A DNA stretch of 64,000 nucleotides from Cognaticolwellia mytili (GTDB lineage Bacteria; Pseudomonadota; Gammaproteobacteria; Enterobacterales; Alteromonadaceae): positions 310,001 to 374,000 of the forward strand of contig NZ_NBOF01000001.1 of the NCBI RefSeq assembly GCF_002104475.1. Direction: 5' to 3'. Every line of letters begins with the position of its first letter. Positions within the stretch are counted from its first letter, which is position 1. The position numbers and the translations under genes were made by a program. The notes below the pieces were generated by a model, which was given only the letters and a program-made list of their open reading frames with translations, did not search any database and was not told the DNA's origin. This document shows positions 27,162 to 35,570 of the stretch, piece after piece.

Positions 27162-27473
27162 TTAACGTCCTGAAACTCTGCCTGATTTGGCATCTACATT
27201 GACAGAAATTACATGACCATTTTTTTTCAGTAACTTCACACGATAACTAGGATTGTTTTTTGAGCCACCACTACTAACTTTTAATACTTTGCCGCCATAT
27301 TTACTTTTTACAATACGGGCAGCTTGTTGAGCACTAATCGATTTTGACTGGCTAGACTTTGCATATTTGGCTGGCACAATTCTTATAGTGTCGTAGCCAT
27401 CCTCAAGCTTAGCATGCGTTGGCGCCGCTATGAGTATGCTGATAACACTTAAAATAAGTAATTGTTTTTTCAT
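27162..27473 (-). CDS. Small exported PepSY-domain protein
   Basis: A 103-aa protein with a Sec signal peptide ending after APTHA (residue 21). The mature part is a single PepSY domain: ISAQQAARIVKSKYGGKVLKV, then YRVKLLKKNGHVISVNVDA (about 46-98). PepSY proteins often sit beside two-component genes and may modulate the sensor. It is the first gene of the operon, with AGGTG before the ATG. Role as an accessory to the kinase is inference. Confidence 0.85.
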   Translation of the reverse strand: MKKQLLILSVISILIAAPTHAKLEDGYDTIRIVPAKYAKSSQSKSISAQQAARIVKSKYGGKVLKVSSGGSKNNPSYRVKLLKKNGHVISVNVDAKSGRVSGR

Positions 27474-27617
27474 TATTGCACCTGATCAAATCTATATTAT
27501 CACCCAGTGTAAAATAATGGCTGATGTAATCCAAGTATCCGCTAATCTAAAATAGTAAAGCTGAACAGTTACTGAACATAAGTTATTCAAGAATACTATT
27601 TTATTTTCTATCAGCAC

Positions 27618-27883
27618 TATACCCAAGCCACTTGAAGATGCAGGATTCAGCAAGCCGAGAAAGGGTTAGCACCAAGGCATTGATTGAAGAGGATGGTTAT
27701 TCCACTGTAGAAATCAATAACACCGGAGATGACCCTTTCTCGCCTTGCCCTATGGGAGCTAAGCTAGAAAACCAGTTCAGTGTTGCAGTACTTGATAAGG
27801 GAATAACCATTACCTGCGTGCTGCGCCTTGCTCTGATTTCCTAGCTTAACTCTGAAACTGCACCTGCGAGTCGCTTGGGTATA
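27618..27883. repeat. 266-bp fold-back repeat with imperfect terminal inverted repeats
   Basis: The ends are imperfect inverted repeats of about 34 bp starting TATACCCAAGC. Inside, CGAGAAAGGGT (about 27656) is mirrored by ACCCTTTCTCG (about 27732), and GGTTATTCC (about 27697) by GGAATAACC (about 27799). The element looks like a non-autonomous MITE-type or REP-like unit. TA at both outer edges could be a target duplication. A 70-codon open frame inside it is explained by the repeat and not called as a gene. No second copy occurs in the window. Confidence 0.7.
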
Positions 27884-27960
27884 TGTTGTTCATTTTGTTC
27901 AGCAAAGGTTCATCAAGGTTACGCTTTAATTGTCTCATCATTTAAAAGGAGATTGCAGAT

Positions 27961-28770
27961 ATGTTGAATCATAACCTTACATTTAGCCTAATTATTACTT
28001 TGTTAGTAAGCAGCCAACCCGTGTGGGCCAATTCATCTGAACAAGCAGTGGCACAGGACAATAAAATCAACCACTCAGTAGGTAAGCTTAAACGTACACT
28101 TGCGGGGAGCGAACTTAAATCTGATAAATTGTTAGCTGACACTGAGACTGCCCAAAGAACAAAACAGCACCAAGGACTGCAACGAGACGCGGTTATGCTT
28201 AGCCGTGCGCAAGCTAGCAAAGTAGACGCTACTGTTAAGGTGAATAAATCTGCAGAACAGGCGTCCAGAGCAGTGAATTTCGACCACAGTTTTTCAATTT
28301 ATACCGGCTATAGCCAATTAATTACCGATATTGATGCCGATGGCTATTATCAAACTTTTAAAGTCAGTTTTGATGCGGATATACTGTCATCTTTTAGTGA
28401 TACACAAGCACTTGTATACGCAGACTTATATTTACGCAAAGTTGGTGGTCCTTGGATTTTATACTTTTCAACAGATGACTTTACTATAACAGGTGAAAGT
28501 ACTGATGATGAGTTCGAGGTCGTTACTCGACTTGAGTCTGGTTATGCACCTGATAATTATGATGTGCTGATTGACTTATATGAAGTTGGTTATAGTGATG
28601 TGGTCGCTACGTATAGTTCAGACAATAGCAATACCTTATACGGCTTGCCATTGGAAAGTAGTGATTATGACCCTGAATACTATGAAGTTGAATTTCATGA
28701 TGAGCATGGTGGTGGCGTAAGTTGGTTTTTGCTTTCTTTGTTGTTGGTTTTAGTTGCACGTCGTCGATAG
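27961..28770 (+). CDS. Choice-of-anchor H protein with GlyGly-CTERM sorting tail
   Basis: A 269-aa exported protein. A signal peptide (about 1-23) is followed by a charged, low-complexity stretch (about 25-100) and an all-beta domain (about 103-240) that matches the choice-of-anchor H type by eye. The C-terminus is a GlyGly-CTERM signal: GGG, a hydrophobic helix and ARRR at the end. Such tails are processed by rhombosortase for surface delivery through type II secretion in gammaproteobacteria. No rhombosortase gene lies in this window. AAAGGAGA precedes the ATG. It lies just downstream of the fold-back repeat. Confidence 0.8.
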   Translation: MLNHNLTFSLIITLLVSSQPVWANSSEQAVAQDNKINHSVGKLKRTLAGSELKSDKLLADTETAQRTKQHQGLQRDAVMLSRAQASKVDATVKVNKSAEQASRAVNFDHSFSIYTGYSQLITDIDADGYYQTFKVSFDADILSSFSDTQALVYADLYLRKVGGPWILYFSTDDFTITGESTDDEFEVVTRLESGYAPDNYDVLIDLYEVGYSDVVATYSSDNSNTLYGLPLESSDYDPEYYEVEFHDEHGGGVSWFLLSLLLVLVARRR

Positions 28771-29056
28771 CTTAATATGGTTAATTATATTACTAAGTAT
28801 GCAGTCAATAAAGCGACTAGTCATGTGAATACCGCATAATTAGTCGTTATATTATGAGCACTGAATTAAATAGTCTACAAAGATGAAAAGTTTGAAGGTT
28901 TAAGCGAAGTAAGCCTTTAAATTAAGCATGATAGCGCTATTTAGCTTATTAATCTTCATCAATAATTGAGAATAAAATTTGACCTGATTTCAAGAATACT
29001 GATATGGTGAAGCGATAAAAATTATAATAATTCGATTCATTTATGAGGGAAATTAA
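28771..29056. other. Gap before the GNAT gene
   Basis: AT-rich non-coding stretch. I see no convincing promoter, terminator or repeat beyond GAGGGAAAT, the likely ribosome binding site of the next gene. Confidence 0.3.
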
Positions 29057-29707
29057 ATGTCATCAGAAGTCATTGACGAAACAAGTGTCGACATAAAAGC
29101 AGCCTACTTATCAGCTGAAGATTTAAAGTTAGCGGCGTCTTTGCTGTATCAGGCTTACCATGATGACCCGGTGTTTTTAGAAATATTTTCTTCAGAAAAA
29201 AGTGATTATGAACAACGGCTACGCGCATCAATTCGTGAAGAGTTAAACGCATTTTGGCAAGCAAAGCAACCGATGATTGGCTTGTACTTAGGAGAAACCA
29301 TGGTTGGTGTCGCCTGCCTAAATAACCCTGAAGAGGGAGTGACTTCAGAACGTTTCTGGCATTGGCGTTTGAAAATGCTATTGGGTGCAGGTTATTTTAG
29401 CACTAAGCAAATGATTGAAAAAGAGAAGGTGGTTTTAGCTGCAGTACCACTTAAAAAATTCCACATGTTATCTTTTATTGCCATTCACCCTTTACATCAA
29501 CACCATGGCTTTGGTCACTACTTGATGGCGGCTGTTAAGACCATTTTAACTGAACATAAAGATAGTGAAGGGGTAGCTGTTTACGCTACCAGTAAAAAAT
29601 ATAAAGAATTTTTTAATGGTGTAAGTTATCAATTTATAAAAGAAGTTGAAGTTGGTAATGTTTCAGGATCGTTGATGGTTTATTATCGTGATGATAAGCA
29701 AATATAA
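29057..29707 (+). CDS. GNAT-family N-acetyltransferase
   Basis: A 216-aa acetyltransferase-like protein. The core has MIGLYLGETMVGVACLNNPEEG near residue 75 (beta strands 2-4), FIAIHPLHQHHGFGHYLMAAV near 139 (the acetyl-CoA binding motif A with the Q/RxxGxG/A type loop HHGFGH) and YATSKKYKEFF near 175. It acetylates an unknown amine. GAGGGAAA precedes the ATG. It stands alone between two long non-coding gaps. Confidence 0.8.
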   Translation: MSSEVIDETSVDIKAAYLSAEDLKLAASLLYQAYHDDPVFLEIFSSEKSDYEQRLRASIREELNAFWQAKQPMIGLYLGETMVGVACLNNPEEGVTSERFWHWRLKMLLGAGYFSTKQMIEKEKVVLAAVPLKKFHMLSFIAIHPLHQHHGFGHYLMAAVKTILTEHKDSEGVAVYATSKKYKEFFNGVSYQFIKEVEVGNVSGSLMVYYRDDKQI

Positions 29708-30043
29708 CTACTTGAATGTAGCGTGGAACTTACTAAACAGGGAACTAATGCTCTCTTTTATTTAATTACGGTTATTTTTATTACCATTGCTACAGTAAAT
29801 TTATGCACAGCTTTTTTTAAAAAAAATCATAACGTGTGGAAATTATATTGAACATTTGCAATGTTGCCAATATCAAATGCCAGTACTTTGCGCTTTCATG
29901 GAATATTGATTCAAAGTTTATTATTGATGAGAATAATTCTATTGTGGTTGTGATGTAATTCATCGTGATTGGGCGAAGATGAATAAAAAAGAGTTGATTA
30001 TAATGGTTATCTGCTTTTTAACTTGATTCCTTGGCAGAAAAAG
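29708..30043. other. 336-bp non-coding stretch
   Basis: AT-rich, with no open frame of note and no strong hairpin. I see nothing I can name in it. Confidence 0.3.
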
Positions 30044-30361
30044 CTAATGGATAGTACGCTTTTGTTTGTCCCAGGAGCTTCCTCGCCAATGAGAAATTGT
30101 TCCAGAAGCTTCGCATGTACTGCAATGCCACTCAATTACTTCATTTGATATAACCGCAGCTGAAATTTCGCCTTCACAGTACAACCCTGTTGCTCGAGCG
30201 TTGCATTTTAAGTCAAAATCGCTCAATGGATGCTCTATATTGTGAGAAACAGATAAGATTATTTTAGTTATAAAATTGAACACTTTTTTTGCTTGTTCTG
30301 TAAGATCAAGTGAGTTACCTTCTTCATCAAGAAAGTGGCTTAAATTTGCTTTTAATGTCAT
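30044..30361 (-). CDS. Small hypothetical protein with a C-terminal CxxC
   Basis: A protein of about 105 aa. The C-terminal part has two cysteines as WHCSTCEASGTISHWRGSSWD (quoted in part: HCSTCEASGTISHW), a zinc-ribbon-like half; a further Cys pair (KCNARATGLYC) lies about 30 residues earlier, so a four-Cys zinc site is possible. No signal peptide or membrane segment. I chose the ATG at 30361; the frame could extend to a TTG at 30376. Family not recognised. Confidence 0.55.
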   Translation of the reverse strand: MTLKANLSHFLDEEGNSLDLTEQAKKVFNFITKIILSVSHNIEHPLSDFDLKCNARATGLYCEGEISAAVISNEVIEWHCSTCEASGTISHWRGSSWDKQKRTIH

Positions 30362-30594
30362 AGGTTTCTTAACCAAAGAAAATGCTTATGTGCTCAATAT
30401 ATAGAACTTAACGATTTTGGTACATCATTACAGATTAAAGACTTTTAATATATTTAAATTATAGTACGACGTGACTAATTTTTGCTGGATAACATTTGTA
30501 TATTCAATCAATATTGGGTAGTAAAAATAATCACAGATGTGGGGCAGCGTACCTTCTGTATTATCTATAATTTTATTAAGGCGTTATTGGATAC

Positions 30595-31062
30595 ATGGAA
30601 AATAATCACTTTATAATTGCAAGAACACTGCATGTTATTGCTGTCGTACTATGGATTGGTGGTGTTGCTTTTGTGACTACAATTTTAATTCCGGCGATAA
30701 GAAACAGCCAATCAGCTGAAAATCGCTTGAACTTATTTGAAGTATTGGAAGGTAAATTCAGTTTTCAAGCGAAACTAACTACTTTAGTGACCGGACTCTC
30801 GGGTTTCTATATGTTACATATCATGAATACATGGTCGTCGATGCAATGGTGGGTGTATTTAATGATTTTCATTTGGTCTGTATTTAGTGTTGTCTTGTTT
30901 TTACTTGAACCATTATTTCTACACAAGTGGTTTCATCGGCAAGCTAAAATAAATGATGAAAGAACATTTTTAGTCTTGCAAGTTATGCATATAGTTTTGT
31001 TATCTATTAGTCTAATAGCTATTTTTAGTGGTGTTGCCGGTGTGCACGGACTTTTTTACTAA
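30595..31062 (+). CDS. Small integral membrane protein, CopD-like
   Basis: A 155-aa protein with four predicted membrane helices (about 7-30, 57-75, 83-105, 126-150). The first helix carries ARTLHVIAVVLWIGGVAF, whose His and WIGG pattern resembles CopD-like or HemJ-like membrane proteins that bind haem or copper. The similarity is by eye only. It is a single gene, with no good ribosome binding site visible at its ATG. Confidence 0.65.
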   Translation: MENNHFIIARTLHVIAVVLWIGGVAFVTTILIPAIRNSQSAENRLNLFEVLEGKFSFQAKLTTLVTGLSGFYMLHIMNTWSSMQWWVYLMIFIWSVFSVVLFLLEPLFLHKWFHRQAKINDERTFLVLQVMHIVLLSISLIAIFSGVAGVHGLFY

Positions 31063-31085
31063 CCGGACCTCTGTTGCTATTTTTA

Positions 31086-31328
31086 TTAGTTGTCATTACT
31101 TGTGTGTAAACTAGTGCAATCAATTGTAATGGCTATATGATCTACATCTATTAATTTTAATGTACCTTGCTGGTCTTGAAATTTCATATCTAACGGTGGG
31201 GAAATATTTAGCGAGTTGTTTTTTCGTGCAGTAAGAATAATTTTGAGCATTATTTTAATCGGTGTCTTTGATTGATTAACTTCAATGCTCAGAGTGAACC
31301 CGCAAGTAAGTGATTTACATAAATACAA
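31086..31328 (-). CDS. Doubtful 80-aa open reading frame
   Basis: An 80-codon frame convergent with the CopD-like gene. It has some coding-like character but no recognisable domain and no ribosome binding site. It may be a gene remnant or chance. Confidence 0.22.
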   Translation of the reverse strand: MYLCKSLTCGFTLSIEVNQSKTPIKIMLKIILTARKNNSLNISPPLDMKFQDQQGTLKLIDVDHIAITIDCTSLHTSNDN

Positions 31329-32158
31329 TGACTGATAAGCTTAATATTTGAAATGTCAGCATGCGAATAATCAGCACTTAAAGCGCTATTAAAATGTTTT
31401 ATATAGTCGTTCTTGATTTTGTCTGATGGAAGGTGGCTTTTTGACTTCTGAAAATGGAGCATCACTAATGATAGCCTTCATTTACTCTCTCTTTTGAACT
31501 TAGTATAAATATTGCATCAATCGAACCTTCTGAGTGACTTCCATTAGGAAGCCAACTTAATTAACTCTCCTCATTTCGCTGTGTAAAGCTGACTCCAGAG
31601 AGCACTGAACATACAAATGATTTCATCTCAGTTATCTATGTAGTAACACAGTATATTTCGCTTAAAACTAGCTTTGTTTGTAGTATCCTCTAAAGGCATT
31701 GCTTGTATCTCCTTTTTATAATGCAAGCTTCTAGCGCATCGAGAAGCCCTTTCATATGCTGAGTTACTACACTTACTACACTTAGTGCACTCATATTTAA
31801 CCTCAATATATTATTTTTAATACTACAATAGATAAAAAAGTTAATTGTCATCTTGACAATATAACTAGCAATAACTTAGTATATAAATTATCACATTGAC
31901 AATTTATGGGTTTGGATTGAAACATAGAATGTTTATAGCTGCCGTAATATTAAATAGCTGTAGCGTAATTTTCAGAATTTATGCTCCACTAAAGCAATGA
32001 TTTATAGTGGCAAAAAATTAACTACCTTTATTGTATTAAGGGATACTTACTATAGAAATGGCAAACTAGTTAGCTTTGTTGCAGATAGTTAGTTAATTGC
32101 TAGTGGTGAAGGTTAGATGTGCTTTTTGAGGTCTTGGATTGAATAGGATAACGAGCTA
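31329..32158. other. Long low-coding stretch of about 830 bp
   Basis: AT-rich region with no long open frame. It holds one possible 34-codon frame (31690-31794, minus strand) and an inverted repeat ATTGTCA-TCT-TGACAAT at 31844-31860. Nothing else is identifiable; it may be decayed coding sequence. Confidence 0.35.
31690..31794 (-). CDS. Possible 34-aa small protein
   Basis: A short frame beginning MSALSVVSVVTQHMKGLL and ending with a basic tail KRRYKQCL. TTGAGG lies 6 bases before the ATG. The inverted repeat at 31844-31860 lies 50 bp upstream and could be an operator. Too short to judge by sequence alone. Confidence 0.25.
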   Translation of the reverse strand: MSALSVVSVVTQHMKGLLDALEACIIKRRYKQCL

Positions 32159-32383
32159 ATGCTAAAACTAATTTCACTTAATGCATTTTTTGCAGCATTG
32201 TTATTCGTCTTTATTATTATGCCAATCACTTCAAATTGGTTATGGCTTGGATTTATTTTTATTTGGTGTTGGAGTGAAGGAGTGGTCGCTAAGGATGCTT
32301 CAGTAAAATGGTGGCATATGCTTTCAATATTTATCGTACTCGGCACAATTGAGTTTTATCTTATTTCTGTTTTTCAATATTAA
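32159..32383 (+). CDS. Small two-helix membrane protein
   Basis: A 74-aa protein, almost entirely hydrophobic, with membrane segments at about 5-20, 25-38 and 52-72 and a KDASVKWW polar loop. AGGATAACGAG precedes the ATG. It lies 16 bp before a second small membrane protein gene, suggesting a pair. Family not recognised. Confidence 0.5.
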   Translation: MLKLISLNAFFAALLFVFIIMPITSNWLWLGFIFIWCWSEGVVAKDASVKWWHMLSIFIVLGTIEFYLISVFQY

Positions 32384-32399
32384 TAAAGGGTTAGAAGTT

Positions 32400-32582
32400 G
32401 TGAATAATTTTTGGCGTATTGTTGGGGTTGGGCTGTTTTTATGGGCAGCATGGGACATCTATTTTGGCTACACATTCTTATATGATGTTATTTATAAAGA
32501 GCAAGATCCAACACTTTATTGGATCACTTTATCTGTGTGGACTTTCTTGGGCCTAAGCTGTTTTTATACTAAAGAAGAGTAA
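32400..32582 (+). CDS. Small membrane protein
   Basis: A protein of about 60 aa with two hydrophobic helices (about 5-22 and 38-54). I start at the GTG at 32400, which has AAAGGG 9 bases upstream; the frame could begin earlier, overlapping the previous gene. VGLFLWAAWDIYFGYTFLYD is the most distinctive stretch. It forms a tandem pair with the gene at 32159. Function unknown. Confidence 0.5.
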   Translation: MNNFWRIVGVGLFLWAAWDIYFGYTFLYDVIYKEQDPTLYWITLSVWTFLGLSCFYTKEE

Positions 32583-32701
32583 TTGATTTTACGTATTGGG
32601 CATGGCTTGTAGTGAGAGAAAGTACTACAAGTTTATTATAAGTTTGTTTAGCTTGATAATTTATTTTTCATTATTAAGCGTTATGTATTTGGATCATTAT
32701 A

Positions 32702-33910
32702 ATGAAAATTTATCTTATTAAAGCCTCTGCTAGCAGTGATTATTCAAAGTATAAAGCTGAAACTGGTGGGCCACCACAAAATATTTTTGCAGCGGCAGCA
32801 GCAACTCCTAAATGTTATCAACTTGAAATGGTTGATGAAACTATAGGTATGAAAACTGATTTCTCCTCAGATGCTGATTTAATTGTGATATTTGCCTCTA
32901 CTCCTGATGCATATCGGGCTTATGAAATTTCAAAGAAGTTTATTGAACTAGGAAAAACCATCGTGCTTGGTGGGTTACACGTTATGTTTAATCAACAAGA
33001 AGCCGAGGAACATAGTCATGTGCTTATTTTGGGGGAAGTTGAAAACTACTGGGAAGTGTTGCTGAATGATTTTCAAAGTGGGAATTTGAAAAGCGTATAT
33101 GAAAGCAAAACGCCACTAGATTTAAGTCAACTCAACCCTTATCCAACAGAGGTAATTACGCCCCAAAAATATAATTATACTTGGTCGGTTGTTGTGACAC
33201 GTGGTTGTCCTTTTAAATGTGACTTTTGTTTAGTGCATCAATTCTTTAATAAATTTCAAATGAGGCCCATTGAAAATATTGTTGACGAATTACGGCAATT
33301 AAAATCACTGGGTGTGGAGTGGGTTGAGCTTCATTCAGATAATCTCACTCATAACAGAGACTATGCAATTGAGCTCTTTAAAGCGATAGCTCCAATTGGC
33401 TTGAAATTCTATGGCGAAACCACCGTGTTAGTAGCGCGTGATGAAGAAATGTTGCAAGCAGCAAAAAAAGCAGGCGTCAAAGCCCTATTACTAGGAATAG
33501 AAACACCTTCACTCGAAGCATTAAAAGCTCAGAAAAAGGGCTTTGTTAAACCAGACAAAATGAAAGGTTACATGGAAATTATTAAGAAATATAACATTGA
33601 AGTTTGGGGCGATTTCCTATTTGGCTTTGATGAGCATACACCAACAATATTTCAAGAAACGGTAGATTTTGTAAAAGATATTAAAGTAGATAAAGTGATC
33701 CCGCATTTTATGATCCCATTTCCGGGATCTGAATCCTTTAAAAAGTTAGATTTAGATAACAGAATTTTAACTAAAGACTGGTCAAAATATGATGGTAGCC
33801 ATTCTGTATACCAACCTAAAAATATGTCTACCACTGAGTTAGAGGACGGTGTTTATTGGGTATGGAAGCAAACATCTAGCTTAATGGAAAAGTTAAAATA
33901 TATTTTTTAA
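32702..33910 (+). CDS. Cobalamin-binding-type radical SAM protein
   Basis: A 402-aa radical SAM enzyme. The N-terminal part (1 to about 140) has a Rossmann-like B12-binding-domain pattern (DLIVIFAST, then IVLGGLHVMF). The radical SAM core follows, with the iron-sulfur cluster motif CPFKCDFC (CxxxCxxC) near residue 168, LHSDNLTHN near 213, and ALLLGIETPS near 262. The reaction cannot be told: class B methyltransferases and ring-forming enzymes share this layout. It precedes an ABC membrane-domain gene by 54 bp on the same strand, likely one operon. Confidence 0.8.
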   Translation: MKIYLIKASASSDYSKYKAETGGPPQNIFAAAAATPKCYQLEMVDETIGMKTDFSSDADLIVIFASTPDAYRAYEISKKFIELGKTIVLGGLHVMFNQQEAEEHSHVLILGEVENYWEVLLNDFQSGNLKSVYESKTPLDLSQLNPYPTEVITPQKYNYTWSVVVTRGCPFKCDFCLVHQFFNKFQMRPIENIVDELRQLKSLGVEWVELHSDNLTHNRDYAIELFKAIAPIGLKFYGETTVLVARDEEMLQAAKKAGVKALLLGIETPSLEALKAQKKGFVKPDKMKGYMEIIKKYNIEVWGDFLFGFDEHTPTIFQETVDFVKDIKVDKVIPHFMIPFPGSESFKKLDLDNRILTKDWSKYDGSHSVYQPKNMSTTELEDGVYWVWKQTSSLMEKLKYIF

Positions 33911-33964
33911 CTAAAGTTTGCCATCAGAATTAATAAATATAAAAATTGGGAAAAGATTAAGTCC

Positions 33965-34810
33965 ATGCAGGATACTTATATATTAAAAACCATTTTCTAC
34001 CGATTTAAATGGCAAATATCGTTAACTTTAAGCTTAGTTATTATTGAAGCTGTTTTGGGAATTTTTTATCCCTTACTTATTGGTGTTGCTATTAATGACT
34101 TACTAAAAAATAGCCATCAAGGTCTATATTGGCTAACTGTTTTAGGGGCTTTATCTTTAATCATAGGTACAGTGAGGCGTTTTTACGATACCAGAATATA
34201 TGCAAATATTTATCGCAAAACAGCGAGTAACATGGTTGATACCGAACATAAAAAGTTGCGTTCCGTATCAACTATTTCTGCTCGGAGTCATTTAATGACA
34301 GAATTTGTAGAATTTCTTGAAAATTCTATACCTGAGATTGTGCAGTCAATTATAGCTATTATCGGCATATCTATAATCATAGCAATGCTAAATATTCAGG
34401 TGTTTTTTGCTTGTTTGGCATTATTATTATTAATAGCGAGTATTTACTTGCTGACAGGAAATAAAAACTTCAACTTAAATAAAAGTTATAACGATGAATT
34501 AGAACGACAGGTCCAAGCCATTGAGAGTAAAAGCAACACGAAAAGCAAACAGCATTTCAATGCATTAATGCGCTGGAATATAGCTTTATCGGATTTAGAG
34601 ACTACTAATTACTTTATTGTCTGGTGTGGCGTAATTGCGCTTTTCATCTATACCCCCATGACAGTTATTCGTGATGGTGTATTAACCTATGGTTTAGTTT
34701 TTTCTATTCTCATGTATGTTTTTGGCTACATCGAAAAGTTAACATTAATGCCTTTGCATATTCAGCAAGCGATTCGTTTAAATGAGATCTCTCAACGTTT
34801 ATCTATGTAG
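33965..34810 (+). CDS. ABC transporter six-helix membrane domain without ATPase
   Basis: A 281-aa membrane protein of the type I ABC exporter membrane domain, with about six hydrophobic helices. YDTRIYANIYRKTASNMVD near residue 78 resembles the intracellular coupling region. It stops before any ATP-binding domain: no Walker A or signature motif is present, and no ABC ATPase gene lies in the window. This fits the stand-alone six-TM ABC membrane family, whose mode of action is unclear. The radical SAM gene directly upstream may be functionally linked. Confidence 0.72.
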   Translation: MQDTYILKTIFYRFKWQISLTLSLVIIEAVLGIFYPLLIGVAINDLLKNSHQGLYWLTVLGALSLIIGTVRRFYDTRIYANIYRKTASNMVDTEHKKLRSVSTISARSHLMTEFVEFLENSIPEIVQSIIAIIGISIIIAMLNIQVFFACLALLLLIASIYLLTGNKNFNLNKSYNDELERQVQAIESKSNTKSKQHFNALMRWNIALSDLETTNYFIVWCGVIALFIYTPMTVIRDGVLTYGLVFSILMYVFGYIEKLTLMPLHIQQAIRLNEISQRLSM

Positions 34811-35232
34811 AACTGGGTAGAGTGAATAAAAAATCACCTACGTTTCAAAATATTCTAAGTCAGTTTGTCCCTCCTTACAAAAGCTAATCACGAAAACCTC
34901 CAATATACCTTCTAAATCTAAACAATTATTGCGCTCAGTTTTATTTAATATTGAGCTGAAAAGTGACTTGAATTATCACAATATGGCAAGTAAAACTATA
35001 GCACCTAAAACAGTGCAATTATTGTACGCCTAAAAATGCCAACTAACTGTGAGACATATCTCACATTTATGTAGGATATGTTGCTAGTGTAAGGCTTTAG
35101 AATACCATGAGGTGATCGTAAGTTATTGTATTTTAACCTGTTATTTTTCTTTGTCGTTGTTGTGTTTGGATATCACTGTTTTTATTTGTAAAAAGTTCCT
35201 TTGAAAAATTAGTGATTGTTCTAATATTACAA
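34811..35232. other. Regulatory region upstream of the first CsrB-like RNA
   Basis: A 420-bp non-coding stretch that contains the GacA/UvrY-type palindrome at 35048-35065 and a TAATAT -10-like box at 35222-35227. No open frame of note. Confidence 0.5.
35048..35065. promoter_or_regulatory. GacA/UvrY-type upstream activating site
   Basis: TGTGAGACATATCTCACA is an 18-bp perfect palindrome that closely resembles the UvrY/GacA site known upstream of csrB and rsm RNAs. Its centre lies about 177 bp before the predicted transcript start, matching the roughly -180 position known in Pseudomonas and enterics. Confidence 0.75.
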
Positions 35233-35537
35233 CTGTCAGGACGACATGAGGTTTACCTCAAAAGGTAGGTAACTACCAGAAGGACGCTTAGTATAGCGAA
35301 GAGATAGGATATCTCGCAAGGATAGATGGAAACGTTGTCAAGGAAACGTCATCAGGATGATGAAATATAGGCAACAGATGTAACTTGGAGTTACTGTTAG
35401 GGATTAACAAGGACAGCAAATGATTTGCTAGGATAGGCTAAGGATAGCTCTTTATGGATGAAGCGGGATCATTATTTGTTATGCAGGATGCATAAAAGCT
35501 AGTTATAGAAATGCGGTTCGTTGAACCGCATTTTTTT
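35233..35537 (+). ncRNA. csrB: CsrB-family CsrA-sequestering RNA (first copy)
   Basis: A predicted RNA of about 305 nt with no open frame and about 15 GGA motifs, many in hairpin loops. Examples are GAGAT-AGGAT-ATCTC (35301), TCATC-AGGAT-GATGA (35350), GTAAC-TTGGA-GTTAC (35380), TGTTA-GGGAT-TAACA (35396), GCTA-AGGA-TAGC (35438) and TATGC-AGGAT-GCATA (35480). It ends in a strong intrinsic terminator (35509-35537). These RNAs bind and titrate the translational regulator CsrA. A GacA-type palindrome lies upstream, and the interval syd-truC is where E. coli csrB lies. The exact 5' end is inferred from the -10-like box. Confidence 0.88.
35509..35537 (+). terminator. Terminator of the first CsrB-like RNA
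   Basis: AAATGCGGTTC-GTT-GAACCGCATTT followed by T's; a strong intrinsic terminator 34 bp before the end of the convergent membrane protein gene. Confidence 0.9.
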
Positions 35538-35570
35538 GTCTTTTTTTTACTAAATAATTAATAAATCTGG

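Noticed and set aside
27632-27844. 70-codon open frame
   Set aside because: It lies wholly within the fold-back repeat and its sequence is explained by the inverted-repeat structure.
33965-34810. Truncated ABC exporter pseudogene
   Set aside because: The frame ends cleanly and no ATPase remnant follows in the 400 bp downstream; a stand-alone membrane-domain family fits better.
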